Source: JABDIY01 sp963803845 (GTDB lineage: Bacteria; Actinomycetota; Acidimicrobiia; Acidimicrobiales; SZUA-35). From it: 64,000 nucleotides of DNA. Below the pieces are notes generated by a model, which saw only the letters and a list, made by a program, of their open reading frames with translations, ran no database searches and was not told where the DNA came from. A program made the position numbers and the translations under genes. This document shows positions 25,377 to 35,458 of the stretch, piece by piece (position 1 is the stretch's first letter; each line of letters begins with the position of its first letter). The stretch covers positions 744,001 through 808,000 of the forward strand of contig CAWDNZ010000004.1 in the NCBI GenBank assembly GCA_963803845.1. The letters are read 5' to 3'.

Positions 25377-26948
25377 TCACAGTGCTGAATCGCGGAGGCC
25401 GTAAAACGTGCCGTTACGCGAGCCAACAAAGATGCCGCCATCCCACACCGCCGGCGTGGACTCCAGGCACCCCTCCCCCAGATTGATTGACCACAGTTCG
25501 GGGGGTGTGACCGACGTGTTGGACACGTCGAAGCCATGCATCACACCAAGGCAGTCACCCTGTACCAGCACGTCGTCCACAACCACCGGGCTCTGCCATG
25601 TGGGCCCGGGAAGATCGATCACCCACCGTTGGGAGCCATCGGTCCGATCAAGTCCAAGAATCTCCCCCTCGTCGGTAGCCACGATGAGAATGTCGCGGTG
25701 GATCGCCGGCGTGGCCCACACGCCGGACTTGATTCCGCGATTGGCTTGCACGCCCCACACCAGGGGGTCATCCGGCTGGGAGGGATCAAGCTTCAAGACC
25801 TGGCCAAGATCCTTGGCCCGCTGCCGACCCTTTTCGTACTCCACACCGGCGTAGATCATGCCGTCCTCGTCGATGACGAGCGATGCATCCACATCCTCGC
25901 CGGCCCAGAACCGGAAGACTCGCTCGGGGGTTCCGCCTTCGGCAATCGAGCCGATATCCCAGCCCTGGATCAGACCACTGGAATTTGCGAAGTAGACGGT
26001 GTCACCGCTGATCGCAACGGAGTTCTCGATGCTCTGCTCGTTGGACGTAACCGCAAGAAGTTCGGAATCCCACGACTCCGTGCTGAACACGATCTGTGGA
26101 TCGACCGTGACGAAACCGTCCGCGTCGTAGCCGCGATTGAGCTTCACGATGAAGAAGCGACTGTTCTCGCCCCCCTCGAACAAATAGTCGTCGATTACGA
26201 GGCCCGAGCCGTCCCAGTCATCGTTCCACTTGACCGGTTTCACCGCATCAGCGTTCAACTTCCACAACGCCTCCGGTTCCGGGCGATCGATCGCTACTAC
26301 GTGATAGTTGTTGTCGCGACTACCGGTGTACATGAGCGGGTAACCATCGGGATCGATCGTGATCGAGCCCTTGATGATGTCGCCGGTGGCGTAAGGCCCG
26401 TACACCTCATCGCCGGTCAACGGGTCCAGGAACGTCACGTTTCGGTCATAGCCGCCAAAGGCCAGCCACCAGGTGTCGGGATCGGCTCCGGCGGACTCTG
26501 GCGGTTGGAAGACCGACGGCTGGCCGGTCCAGCCCGATCCGCACCAGGTCTTGGACACCCCGCCGACCGGCGAATTTGAGCAGCCGATCGTGTGGGTCCA
26601 CGCCAGCTCGGGATTGTCGGGGATGTTTCGCCCATAGAAGGTACGCGTGGGATTCCCCCGGAAGGTGAGGAGTCCTTCTACCGCCCCGAGAGCAGACCAC
26701 GGTTCACCCGATGATCCCGGATCAACCCAGCCCTCATAAGGCGGCTCGGTGGTGGATGTCGTTGTGGGTGGTGCTGTTGTTGTTGTGGTGGTGGATGGGA
26801 TCGTTGTACCCGGCGCGGCGTCAACCGTCAGACCAGCCGCCTCGGCCCCTCCGGCCTGGTCGGTACGAAAGAGTTCCTGTGCCCAGAGTGCACCCGCAGC
26901 CAGCACCAAGGCCACCGACACCATGAGAAACCCAATCGTTCGGTTCAC
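25377..26948 (-). CDS. Membrane-anchored PQQ-type beta-propeller protein
   Basis: A 523-residue protein starting at GTG 26948 with an N-terminal signal anchor (FLMVSVALVLAAGALWA), then a Thr/Pro-rich linker (TTTTTTAPPTTTSTTEPP). The rest consists of repeated blades with Trp/Gly/Asp patterns such as LLTFRGNPTRTFYGR, YDRNVTFLDPLTGDEVYGPY, IVATDEGEILGLDRTDG and FVGSRNGTFYGLRD. This matches PQQ-like quinoprotein or outer-surface beta-propellers, though there is no evidence that it binds PQQ. It is probably exported and held at the membrane. It lies between prfC and the helicase gene, all on the minus strand but with separate gaps. Confidence 0.82.
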   Translation of the reverse strand: MNRTIGFLMVSVALVLAAGALWAQELFRTDQAGGAEAAGLTVDAAPGTTIPSTTTTTTAPPTTTSTTEPPYEGWVDPGSSGEPWSALGAVEGLLTFRGNPTRTFYGRNIPDNPELAWTHTIGCSNSPVGGVSKTWCGSGWTGQPSVFQPPESAGADPDTWWLAFGGYDRNVTFLDPLTGDEVYGPYATGDIIKGSITIDPDGYPLMYTGSRDNNYHVVAIDRPEPEALWKLNADAVKPVKWNDDWDGSGLVIDDYLFEGGENSRFFIVKLNRGYDADGFVTVDPQIVFSTESWDSELLAVTSNEQSIENSVAISGDTVYFANSSGLIQGWDIGSIAEGGTPERVFRFWAGEDVDASLVIDEDGMIYAGVEYEKGRQRAKDLGQVLKLDPSQPDDPLVWGVQANRGIKSGVWATPAIHRDILIVATDEGEILGLDRTDGSQRWVIDLPGPTWQSPVVVDDVLVQGDCLGVMHGFDVSNTSVTPPELWSINLGEGCLESTPAVWDGGIFVGSRNGTFYGLRDSAL

Positions 26949-26984
26949 TGCGCTGCACTCATCGGTCTAGGTGTCCTCATCGGT

Positions 26985-28571
26985 CTAAGAGAGCCCACCC
27001 TCGGCAACCATACGCTCCAACGTGAGCTCGGGATGGTCAGCCAGAACCCGATCCATCCAATAGCGACTCTCGAACAGGGCCAGATAGGTGCCGTTGGCCC
27101 GCTGGAGAACATCCACACCCTGCATGGCCCGCAGCTGAGGGCCGCTTGCGGCGTCGGTCTTTCTGGCGATGGTGTACCGGGTGGGGTTCAACTCAACCGG
27201 GGCACCGAACTCGTTCTCCAACCGGCTGCTCGCTACCTCGAATTGAAGCTGACCAACGGCCGCGAGCACCGGTGCTTGATCGCCGAGGTCCGGATCTCGC
27301 AGCACCTGCACGGCTCCCTCCTCATCCAACTGCGCAATTCCTTTTCGGAATTGTTTGAACTTGGAAGTGTCCAGGACCCGAGCAACCATGAAGAACTCTG
27401 GGGCGAAGGCCGGCAGCTCTGGGAAGTCCACCACCCCACCGGAGTAGATGGCGTCGCCCACGCGAACGTCGTTGGCGTTTACCAGTCCCAGGATGTCGCC
27501 GGGGTAAGCCAGGTCCACCGTTTCGCGGTCCTGTCCGAAGAGGGTTTGGGCATATTTGGTGGAGAACTGTCGGCCGGTGCCACCGGCGGTTGCCATCATC
27601 CCCCGCTCGAATTGGCCGCTGCAGACTCGGACGAAGGCGATGCGATCCCGATGGGATTTGTCCATTCCCGCCTGGACCTTGAAGACCAGTCCCGAGAACG
27701 GAGCGTCCACTGGAAGACGCCCCCCATCGGCCAAGAGTCGAGGGCTTGGCGACGGAACGAGATCCACAACGCCGTCCAGCAGCGCCCTCACACCGAAGTT
27801 CGTTATGGCCGAGCCGAAGAACACCGGTGTGGACTCACACGCCAGGAAGGTCTTCAGATCGGGCGATCGCTCCAGTGCGTCAAGAAGTTCGGTTTCCTCG
27901 GCTGCATTGGTCCATGCGTCACCCTCATCGATCTGCGCTTGTTCGGCAGTCACCACTTCTTCGGGAGCGATCGTGCTGCCATGGGCGGTACGGGTGAACC
28001 GAATGTATTCGCCGGTACTGCGGTGGATGATTCCCTTGAACTCCCCCGCCAGCCCAACGGGCCAGGTGACAGGTGTGGGATCAACGATCAGCGTCTTTTC
28101 AATTTCGTCCAGTAGTTGCAGTGCTCCTAGCCCGGGCCGATCCCACTTGTTGATGAAGGTCATGAACGGGATCTCCCGCTCACGGCAAACCTCGAAGAGC
28201 TTCAATGTCTGAGGCTCGATGCCTTTGGCCGCATCGAGCACCATCACCGCGGCATCGGCGGCCACAAGCACGCGGTAGGTGTCTTCGGAGAAGTCCCGGT
28301 GACCAGGGGTGTCCAGCAGATTGATGACGCAACCTCGATACTCGAACTGCAAGGCTGCTGAGGTAATGGAGATCCCCCGCTGCTGCTCCATTTCCATCCA
28401 GTCCGAAGTGGCTGATCGCCGACCGGCCCGTGCTTTGACCGCTCCTGCACCAGCGGTCAACGCACCGCCGTAAAGAAGGAACTTCTCGGTCAGCGTGGTT
28501 TTGCCAGCATCTGGATGCGAGATAATCGCAAACGTCCGACGACGGGTCGCTTCGGTTTTGACGTCGGACAT
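26985..28571 (-). CDS. prfC: Peptide chain release factor 3
   Basis: A 528-residue translational GTPase. G1 is HPDAGKTTLTEKFLL, G3 DTPGHRDFSEDTYR, G4 FINKWDRPG, and the switch region QQRGISITSAALQF is conserved. The C-terminal part carries FAPEFFMVARVLDTSKFKQF, typical of RF3 rather than EF-G. RF3 recycles RF1/RF2 after termination. Length matches the family. The promoter side lies in the 515-base repeat-rich gap before tRNA-Ala. Confidence 0.96.
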   Translation of the reverse strand: MSDVKTEATRRRTFAIISHPDAGKTTLTEKFLLYGGALTAGAGAVKARAGRRSATSDWMEMEQQRGISITSAALQFEYRGCVINLLDTPGHRDFSEDTYRVLVAADAAVMVLDAAKGIEPQTLKLFEVCREREIPFMTFINKWDRPGLGALQLLDEIEKTLIVDPTPVTWPVGLAGEFKGIIHRSTGEYIRFTRTAHGSTIAPEEVVTAEQAQIDEGDAWTNAAEETELLDALERSPDLKTFLACESTPVFFGSAITNFGVRALLDGVVDLVPSPSPRLLADGGRLPVDAPFSGLVFKVQAGMDKSHRDRIAFVRVCSGQFERGMMATAGGTGRQFSTKYAQTLFGQDRETVDLAYPGDILGLVNANDVRVGDAIYSGGVVDFPELPAFAPEFFMVARVLDTSKFKQFRKGIAQLDEEGAVQVLRDPDLGDQAPVLAAVGQLQFEVASSRLENEFGAPVELNPTRYTIARKTDAASGPQLRAMQGVDVLQRANGTYLALFESRYWMDRVLADHPELTLERMVAEGGLS

Positions 28572-28640
28572 CCGTCCAGCCTAGAAGCTGGCGGAGCTGG
28601 TACTTCGCCATGAAGATCTGCGTAACCAGGCTCACGTTTG

Positions 28641-28956
28641 ACAGCGCACCCGAGAGCCTGCGGCGCGATGTGAGCTGGGAACATGATTGCTGTCCCTCCG
28701 GGAGGCGTTCAAGCGCCACGCAGGCTCTCGCCTGCGGCACTACAACAGGTGCATCGGTAACTGAAGGCTTGGCAACATCGAGTGCACCGCTTCGCCTGTG
28801 CCGCCCCGAAGGGATGTGGCCCGTTGAGTAATGAAGTGACCAGTTACCGAGAATCTCTTGTAGGCCGGGCAGGCGAGCCTCCGTGGCGCTTGAACGGCCC
28901 CCGGAGGGACAGCAATCTTTTAGCCAGCTGCCATCGCGCCGCAGGCTCCCGGGTAC
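28641..28956. repeat. Palindromic dispersed repeat, copy 1
   Basis: The left arm starts CAGCGCACCCGAGAGCCTG and continues with TTGCTGTCCCTCCGGGAGGC, GTTCAAGCGCC and CAGGCTCTCGCCTG. The right arm (about 28850-28956) is its reverse complement, ending GCCGCAGGCTCCCGGGTA. Between them lies the shared centre containing ATGTGGCCCGTTGAGTAATG. Each arm holds small hairpins such as GGCGTTCAAGCGCC. The same sequence recurs at 45819-46130 with the same arm order. Open frames here have no coding support. It fills most of the gap between prfC and tRNA-Ala. Confidence 0.85.
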
Positions 28957-29030
28957 GCCAGAAAACGAGACCAACACCCGAAACGACGCCCGGTGAGGAG
29001 TCCGAGCCGAGACTGACACAACATCTGTTG

Positions 29031-29080
29031 CAGCGCCGGAGGCGGAGCCTCCGTGGCGCTTGAACGGCCCCCGGAGGGAA
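29031..29080 (-). repeat. Partial right arm of the dispersed repeat
   Basis: CAGCGCCGGAGGCGGAGCCT followed by CCGTGGCGCTTGAACGGCCC and CCGGAGGGA matches the right arms at 28880-28920 and 46031-46095. It stops 6 bases short of the tRNA-Ala 3' end, so the repeat abuts a tRNA gene. Confidence 0.8.
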
Positions 29081-29086
29081 TCACTG

Positions 29087-29159
29087 TGGAGCCAAGGAGA
29101 TTCGAACTCCTGACATCTGCCTTGCAAAGGCAGCGCTCTACCAACTGAGCTATGGCCCC
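29087..29159 (-). tRNA. tRNA-Ala (anticodon TGC)
   Basis: The reverse complement begins GGGGCCATAGCTCAGTTGG, with anticodon arm CTGCC-TTTGCAA-GGCAG giving TGC, and T-arm AGGAGTTCGAATCTCCT. The acceptor stem GGGGCCA/TGGCTCC has one G-U pair. Discriminator A; CCA is not encoded. Confidence 0.96.
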
Positions 29160-29179
29160 GTCTGAACCACGATAGCGAA

Positions 29180-32099
29180 TCACTCTGCCGGAGTGACGAA
29201 TATTTCGGTCCATGCCCCGGTGTCGATCACACGAGCCGCCAGGCCAGAGACCTGGCTTCGTGTGGTTCTGGCGATGATTTGAGCGGCGGCGGAATTGGTG
29301 AGCACAGGTCCGTCCTCGGTGGCTTCCTCCAGCAGTTGGCCGATGATGTCACCGTTGGAAATGAAGTTGTAGCGATCCTCTACCACCGCTATGGCCCTGC
29401 TGAACTCACCCTCGGTTGGCCCCTGCGTGTCCAGGTTGGCTAGCTCCGCGAGCAACGTGGCCCGTATCTCTTGGAGACGTTCAGGGTCACCGGCCACGCT
29501 GATGTAGACCTGGCTTTCTTCGTCGGGCTCGGTGAGGAAACCAACGCTGGCTGATCCACCGTTGTAGCTGGCGCCCAACTCCTCCCGAATACGCGTGAAC
29601 AAGCGCTCCTCCAGCACCGCTTGGAGCACCTCGGCATGGACTCGATCAACGTCGGTTGCGACCCCCGGTTCGTTGAAGACCACCGTCAAGACCCCGGCCC
29701 CGCCAACGGGTCCCGCTGTTCGTTCCACGGTGACAACGGAGTTTGGAGGGTCCAGGGTGAGATCGATCCATGTGTCGGCGGGTCGCTCCGGGATGGTGCC
29801 GATGTAGCGGCGAGCAAACTCCTCAACCGAGGACTGGTCGACGTCACCGACCACTGTGAGAACGAGGTCGTCCACACCGACCATCCGCTCCTCGTAGAGG
29901 TCGAGCGAAGCCTCCGGGGTCAGGAGATCCAGGGCTTCCCGATCGAGCACCGGCTTCCGGCGGGGATTGTCGCCGTTGAGTGCCAGGGCCAAAGCTTCTT
30001 GGGCGGCGCTTTCGGGGCGGTTCTGGACGGAGCGGAGAACTTCGGTCTGCTGAAGGATGACCCGATCGTATGCGGATTGATCTACTCGGGGCTGGGTGAG
30101 GTAGAGGTGGATCAGCTGGAATGCGAGCTCGAGATCTGCCGGAGAGGATTGACCGGAGATGCCTTCACCTGTTTCGTAGGCAAAGGGCGAAACACCCACG
30201 ACCTTGTCGGCGAGATAGCGATCCATGGCGACCTTCTCCAGATCGCCAACTCCGCTCTGGGCAACCATGGCGGCAACGAGGGCGAGAAGTGGCTGCTCCT
30301 CGGGTTCCAGCAATGACCAGCCACCCTCGCTGTAACCCACCATGTCCACGACACCGGTGGCGATTTGTGATTCAGCGAAGACGACGCGGGCGCCGTTGGC
30401 GAATGTCCACTCCACTCCCCCAGCGGCGGACAGGCTGCGCGTGCTCTCGATATCTGTACGGTCCGGCCGCTCCATCAACTCGTCAATCGGCTCAACTTCC
30501 GCTCCTCCCCCTGAGAGGGCTGCCGCAGAGTCGACCACCGCCACCAATTCTGACCTATCGGGCAGGGCGGAGGCATCCGGGCCGACCACGATCACGATGG
30601 GTTCAGACGTTTCCATCACCCATCGGAAGTAGCCACTGAGATCTTCGGCCGTCGTGTCGTCGATCAACGCTCCCACCCTCATGTCCCGATCCTTGGCCGC
30701 CGAGGCATCGGCCCCGCCGAGGAAGTGCGAGAAGTAGAGCTCGGCCCACTGCCCATCCTGCCGAGTGTCGATCTGAGCGAGCTCTTGGGCCAGCCCCGCC
30801 CTTGCCTCATCCCGGGCCCGCTGCAATTCGCCCTCGGAGAACCCATCCTGGGCGAACGTCTGCATGGTGGCGAGGAATTCGCCGGTGCCGGCGGTCAGAT
30901 CTGGACCGTCGAGATTGAAACCGATGAAGGACATTTGACGGGCTCCGTTGAATGGGCCGCCGCTGCCGCGAACCAACGAACTACGGCCGGACGTGATGGA
31001 CTCGTTCAGCCGGTTGGTGATCATCGTGGTGATCAGCGAATCCCACATGTTCAGCTGTTCACCGCCAAAGGTGCCGGGATTGCGGGCCAGGGTTCGATAG
31101 TCCACCGAGATGAACGTTCCGTCGAGGCCGGAATCGGCGATTACCTCAACGATTTGGGGGGTATTGATCGCTACCACCGGCTCTTCTCGTGGGGGGTGCT
31201 CATCGCCTCTTGGCTCGAGATCGGCGAAATGAGCCCGCAACCAGGTTTTCCATGTCGTCCAGTGAAAGGTCACCCACCACAACGACGGCCATGAGGTCGG
31301 GGCGGTACCACCGGTTGTAGAAATCGACGGTGTCCTCGGCGGTCGTGGTCATGATCTGATCCTCGGTCCCGATTGGCAGGGCGGAATCGTAGGGCGTGTC
31401 GGCGTAGTAAGCGTCATCGAAAAGTTCCTGGACCGAGGCTCCGGCGCTTTCCACCCGTAACCGGAACTCCTCCCGCACAACACCCCGCTCGGCGATGACC
31501 TCGTTGGGATCCATCGTGGCGTTCCCCGCCCACTCCCTCAGAACTGTGAACGCGGTTTGCGCATTGGAGCCAACCAGCGGCACGTCCAGGAAGTACACGG
31601 TTTCGTCGAAGCTCGTGAAGGCATTCAGATCCGGGCCGATCTGCGCACCAAGGGCGCGAAGCTCGGAGTCCAGGGTGTTGCCGGGATACCGATCGGTGCC
31701 GTTGAACAGCATGTGTTCGGTGAAGTGGGCCATCTGATCGGTTGGCTCCGCCTGCTGGAGCGAGCCGGCGTTGACGGCGAGACGGACCGACAGCGACCCA
31801 CCGGGAGCGTCATTGCGGCGCAAGTAGTAGGCGAGTCCATTCTCCAAGGTTCCGATTCTGACGGAGGGGTCAACGGGGAGCGGTGTGGAGTCCACGATGG
31901 GCTCGATACCCGGCAGACGACCATCGGCGTCCACGGGATCGGTCGGTGGATCCGAAGTGCTGGAGGTGGAGCTGCCCCCACCATCATCCTCGAGTGTGAC
32001 GGCGACGGAGCCGCTGCACGCGGCAACGAAGAGCATCAGCGACGTCAGTAGTGTGCGAAGTAAGGCGGATCTGGGAAACGGCAAAGGACCAACCTTCAT
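29180..32099 (-). pseudogene. Frameshifted M16B (PqqL-like) zinc protease, lipoprotein
   Basis: Two minus-strand frames together make one M16 peptidase of about 970 residues. The first (ATG 32099 to a stop at 31200) has a lipoprotein signal with lipobox FVAAC, TLENGLAYYLRRNDAPGGS, the inverted zinc motif HFTEHMLFNG and the downstream Glu in ERGVVREEFRL. It ends abnormally after DLSLDDMENLV with AGSFRRSRAKRR. The other frame picks up as RAHFADLEPRGDEHPPREEP and runs through the second half (LGASYNGGSASVGFLTEP) to 29180. One extra G near 31238 explains the switch. It could be a decaying gene, a sequencing error or, less likely, a programmed shift. If intact it would be an exported peptidase anchored outside the membrane. 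Confidence 0.85.
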
Positions 32100-32243
32100 C
32101 AGTGCCAATCGGCAGGACGGTGCAGAACTTGTGGACCATACTCGTTATCTAAGGCCAACCAAATAACCGGACAACCGGCTATTTCGCAGAAAATATCCCA
32201 TCGAAAAGTTCAATTGGCAGTAAATACCTGCGATGATACAAAG

Positions 32244-32453
32244 ATGTCCAGTCACGCAAGTGGTTTCATCAACACGCAGTTGGCCACAACTGTGGCCTAC
32301 TTACTGAACACGTCCGTCCAACGCGCTCAGGACATCATCAACGGGTTTCGTGATATCGACGATGTGGATCCTGAGACATTGGCGGTTGTCAGTGATCTGA
32401 TTTTCACCGCCCTCCATCATGAGCCAGCCTCAGATGAAATCAAGCTCTACTGA
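32244..32453 (+). CDS. Small hypothetical protein
   Basis: A 69-residue frame from ATG 32244: SSHASGFINTQLATTVAYLL, then NTSVQRAQDIINGFRDIDDV, ending in EPASDEIKLY. It is predicted mostly helical and shows no domain I recognise. A TTG at 32214 would add 10 residues. The frame lies in an AT-richer pocket between the peptidase and the OmpA-domain gene, has its own stop 30 bases before the convergent neighbour, and is the only plus-strand gene for several kilobases. The residue pattern looks like real protein rather than a shadow frame, but support is modest. Confidence 0.5.
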   Translation: MSSHASGFINTQLATTVAYLLNTSVQRAQDIINGFRDIDDVDPETLAVVSDLIFTALHHEPASDEIKLY

Positions 32454-32483
32454 TTTTCCTACTGGCAAGTCGGCTGCAGATGC

Positions 32484-33644
32484 TCATCGCGAGCGCTCGA
32501 ACTTGAACTCGATCCGACGATTCCGTTGACGCCCTTCCCGGGTGTCATTGCTGGCGATCGGCTCAGATGACCCCGCGCCGCGGGTGGTCAGCCGCTCCGC
32601 GGGAATACCGAGATTGATCAAGGCCTCCTGTACAGCTTCGGCCCGAGACTCCGACAGCGTCTGGTTGACCGTGTCACCGCCGTCAGAATCGGTATGGCCA
32701 ACGATCTCGACGCCGATGTCGGGAACAGCATTGATGGCCGCAACGATCTGGGAAAGATTGGCCTGTCCTTCGCCGGTGATTCGGCTCGTGCCAACGTCGA
32801 AGAGAATCGGATTGGCCACCAGCGTCGCCTGCAACTGAGCCTCATACACCTCAAGCGCCGCGTCGCTGAGATCGATTTCGCTGGCGTTTGTAACGACCGC
32901 AGAATTGAAGTCGAGCGCCGTGACTTCGGCCAGATCGTTGGCCCGCAGATCGCCCGGAGCGGTAGACCCCTCGATCGTGATGGTGGAGCCTTCCATCGTG
33001 GTGGGCACGATCTCAAGACCCGTACCGTCGACGTTGCCATCGCCATAAGCCGCTTCGGCGGCCGCAACGAGCCGCCGAACCGTTGCGTCATCGGGCACCG
33101 TCCCGGTGAGGATGACCGAGTCACCCGCAACCGCCATGAGAATCACGGCAGGGTCGACGGCAGGATCAACAACACTGATGTCGAACTCGCCGGGGGTCAG
33201 CCCCAGTTGGGCCTGAACGGTAAGACGCAGGATTTCAGGAGCATCGTCGCCGGTCTCCGATACACCGCGAATGTTGATGGTTCCGGTGGCGAGGTCAACA
33301 AGGGGGTCGACGGTGAGGTCGTCCACCACATTTCCTCGACCAAACTCGGATTCGGCAATTCGAACCAACTGGATTCGGGCACCCTCATCGGGCACGGTAC
33401 CGGTGAGCGTGGCGGTCGATCTATTGATCTCTGCATTCACAATGGCGGGTTTCAGTGCCGCCGGAATTGCCGTTGTTGACGTGGTCCTCCCGGCATCCAC
33501 GAACGTGGAATCCGGGGCGTCATTCAGCTGGTAGGCCCAAAGCGCCATACCAACAAAAATCGCCGTGAGTGCTCCGAGAAATACCCAGGCTGCATAGACA
33601 GCCCGACGATCGTCCCGTTCATCATCCATTGCCTCGGTTCTCAC
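32484..33644 (-). CDS. BON- and OmpA-domain membrane-anchored protein
   Basis: A 386-residue protein. One N-terminal membrane anchor (AAWVFLGALTAIFVGMALWA) is followed by repeated BON-like units, each with a TGTVPD signature (ATLTGTVPDEGARIQLVRIA, ILTGTVPDDATVRRLVAAAE), and a C-terminal OmpA/MotB peptidoglycan-binding domain (VEIVGHTDSDGGDTVNQTLS, SRAEAVQEALINLGI, NRRIEFKFER). The layout resembles mycobacterial ArfA (Rv0899), but this protein is longer. It probably sits on the outer face of the membrane and touches the cell wall. The GTG at 33644 opens the frame; an ATG at 33629 is an alternative. Confidence 0.9.
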   Translation of the reverse strand: MRTEAMDDERDDRRAVYAAWVFLGALTAIFVGMALWAYQLNDAPDSTFVDAGRTTSTTAIPAALKPAIVNAEINRSTATLTGTVPDEGARIQLVRIAESEFGRGNVVDDLTVDPLVDLATGTINIRGVSETGDDAPEILRLTVQAQLGLTPGEFDISVVDPAVDPAVILMAVAGDSVILTGTVPDDATVRRLVAAAEAAYGDGNVDGTGLEIVPTTMEGSTITIEGSTAPGDLRANDLAEVTALDFNSAVVTNASEIDLSDAALEVYEAQLQATLVANPILFDVGTSRITGEGQANLSQIVAAINAVPDIGVEIVGHTDSDGGDTVNQTLSESRAEAVQEALINLGIPAERLTTRGAGSSEPIASNDTREGRQRNRRIEFKFERSR

Positions 33645-33713
33645 CGTTGTTTTCTACTACTGCGGCGCTTCATCCCCACCGCGAGGCAACGGAACGGTCG
33701 ACAACGGTGCGGG

Positions 33714-35084
33714 TCAGGAGACCGCCGGAATTCGGGCCATCGCATCCTGGACCTTTTGCTCGGGGAAGTCATAGTCCACGATCTCGCCGGCGAAGTACCG
33801 TTCATAAGACGGGAGGTCCAGGTGGCCGTGACCGCACACTGCGGTGAGAATGACTCGTTCTTCGCCCTTTTCCCTGGCGTCCAACGCTTCCCGAATGGCA
33901 CCAGCCAAGGCGTGGGTCGGCTCGGGCGCTGCCACGATCCCCTCGGTTCGGGCGAACTTGACGCCGGCCTCGAAGCACTCCGTCTGGTGAATCGAAATGG
34001 CCTCCATCATGCCGAGTTCGTAGATGTGGCTGATCAACGGGGCCATACCGTGATACCGAAGACCACCGGCGTGAATCGGGTCCGGCACGAAATCGTGGCC
34101 GAGGGTGTGCATCTTCATCAACGGTGTCATCCCCGCAGCGTCGCCGAAATCGTAGGCATACCTCCCGCGCGTGAGGCTGGGGCACGCGGACGGTTCTATA
34201 GCAAGAATGCGCGGGTTCATTCGGCCCGCCATCTTCTCTCGTATGAAGGAGAACGACAGACCAGCGAAGTTGGAGCCACCGCCGGTGCAACCGACCAGAA
34301 CATCGGGCGTGTCCTCCACTTTGGCCAGCTGGAGCAGAGCCTCTTCGCCGATGATCGTCTGGTGCAGGAGAACGTGATTGAGCACGGATCCCAGCGCATA
34401 CCGAATCTCTGGATCCGGGGCGGCCACCTCGACGGCCTCACTGATGGCGATCCCCAACGACCCGGGTGAACCCGGATTCGCCTGGAGGATGGCTCGACCG
34501 GCGGCGGTGAGATCGCTGGGGCTGGGATGAACGACCCCTCCGAATGTCTCGATCATGGCCTTCCGGTAGGGCTTCTGGTCGTAGCTGGATCGAACCTGCC
34601 AGACTTCGCAGGTCATGTCGAAAAGAGCGCAGGCAAATGCGAGGGCGGTACCCCACTGGCCGGCTCCGGTCTCGGTGGTGAGCTTGTTGATCCCTTCCAT
34701 CTTGTTGTAGTAGGCCTGCGGGACCGCAGTGTTGGGCTTGTGGGATCCGGCTGGCGAAACGCCTTCGTACTTGTAGTAGATACGGGCCGGCGTATCCAAC
34801 GCCTTCTCCAGCCCGTGGGCTCGAAACAGCGGGGTCGGCCGCCACATCCGGTAGATGTCCAAAACCTCACCGGGGATGTCGATGTAGCGATCCATCGACA
34901 CCTCCTGCATGATCAGGGCCATTGGAAACAACGCCTCGAAGTCCTCGGGGCCGGCGGGTTGATGGGTACCGGGATGCAGCGCCGGAGGTGGCGGGGAGGG
35001 GAGATCGGGCACGATGTTGTACCACTGGGTCGGCATTTCGGATTCGGTGAGAAGAATCTTGCGGTCGTTGCGGGAAACAGTCAC
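33714..35084 (-). CDS. TrpB2-type tryptophan synthase beta-like PLP enzyme
   Basis: A 456-residue fold-type II PLP enzyme. The PLP Lys lies in SPAGSHKPNTAVPQAYYNKM; the phosphate-binding loop is VGCTGGGSNFAGLSF. The N-terminus NIVPDLPSPPPPALHPGTHQ and the length (about 450) mark the TrpB2 group, which differs from canonical TrpB (about 400). TrpB2 enzymes join serine and indole to make tryptophan but usually do not pair tightly with TrpA. No trpA is adjacent; the flanking genes are an OmpA-domain protein and a ferredoxin. Start GTG 35084. Confidence 0.93.
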   Translation of the reverse strand: MTVSRNDRKILLTESEMPTQWYNIVPDLPSPPPPALHPGTHQPAGPEDFEALFPMALIMQEVSMDRYIDIPGEVLDIYRMWRPTPLFRAHGLEKALDTPARIYYKYEGVSPAGSHKPNTAVPQAYYNKMEGINKLTTETGAGQWGTALAFACALFDMTCEVWQVRSSYDQKPYRKAMIETFGGVVHPSPSDLTAAGRAILQANPGSPGSLGIAISEAVEVAAPDPEIRYALGSVLNHVLLHQTIIGEEALLQLAKVEDTPDVLVGCTGGGSNFAGLSFSFIREKMAGRMNPRILAIEPSACPSLTRGRYAYDFGDAAGMTPLMKMHTLGHDFVPDPIHAGGLRYHGMAPLISHIYELGMMEAISIHQTECFEAGVKFARTEGIVAAPEPTHALAGAIREALDAREKGEERVILTAVCGHGHLDLPSYERYFAGEIVDYDFPEQKVQDAMARIPAVS

Positions 35085-35155
35085 GGTGTGACACTAGACC
35101 GCTGAAGGATCGACCGTCTAACGCCTCACGCCGTTTGAACCGCGTCCATAGCTGG

Positions 35156-35458
35156 TTAGGCGTTCAGCGGAGTCCCCATCGCCTCGGGCAGTGCGGAAAT
35201 GTATTCGTCGACCTCGATAAAGATGCACTCACCGGGGCACTCTGCCGCCGCCGCTATCACATCGGCTTCAAACGACTGGGGAACGAGTGCCATCTCGGCC
35301 GACCCTCCCGGATCGTTGAACACTCGGTCGCCTTCGAGGCAGTACGCAATACCGTCTTCGAGGATCGTGAAAACCTCCGGAGCGTGGTCGGTACAGATCC
35401 CGTCTCCGGTGCAGAGGTCCTGATCTATCCACACATGGATGCGAGAGATGTCGCTCAT
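35156..35458 (-). CDS. [3Fe-4S]-type ferredoxin
   Basis: A 100-residue ferredoxin. The cluster motif is CTGDGICTDHAPEVF, with Asp and Gly where 4Fe-4S proteins have another Cys, and the last ligand is in CPGECIFIE. This is the pattern of the small [3Fe-4S] ferredoxins that often serve cytochromes P450. No P450 or reductase gene is near. The ATG at 35458 gives SDISRIHVWIDQDLC; the frame extends seven residues further but without a better start. A C-terminal tail (DEYISALPEAMGTPLNA) is unusually long. Confidence 0.88.
   Translation of the reverse strand: MSDISRIHVWIDQDLCTGDGICTDHAPEVFTILEDGIAYCLEGDRVFNDPGGSAEMALVPQSFEADVIAAAAECPGECIFIEVDEYISALPEAMGTPLNA

Noticed and set aside
28610..29127. Open frames of 60-315 residues in the prfC-tRNA gap (for example PESLRRDVSWEHDCCPSG)
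   Set aside because: They overlap the palindromic repeat on both strands, and the same peptides recur wherever the repeat recurs; no start or ribosome-binding site supports them.
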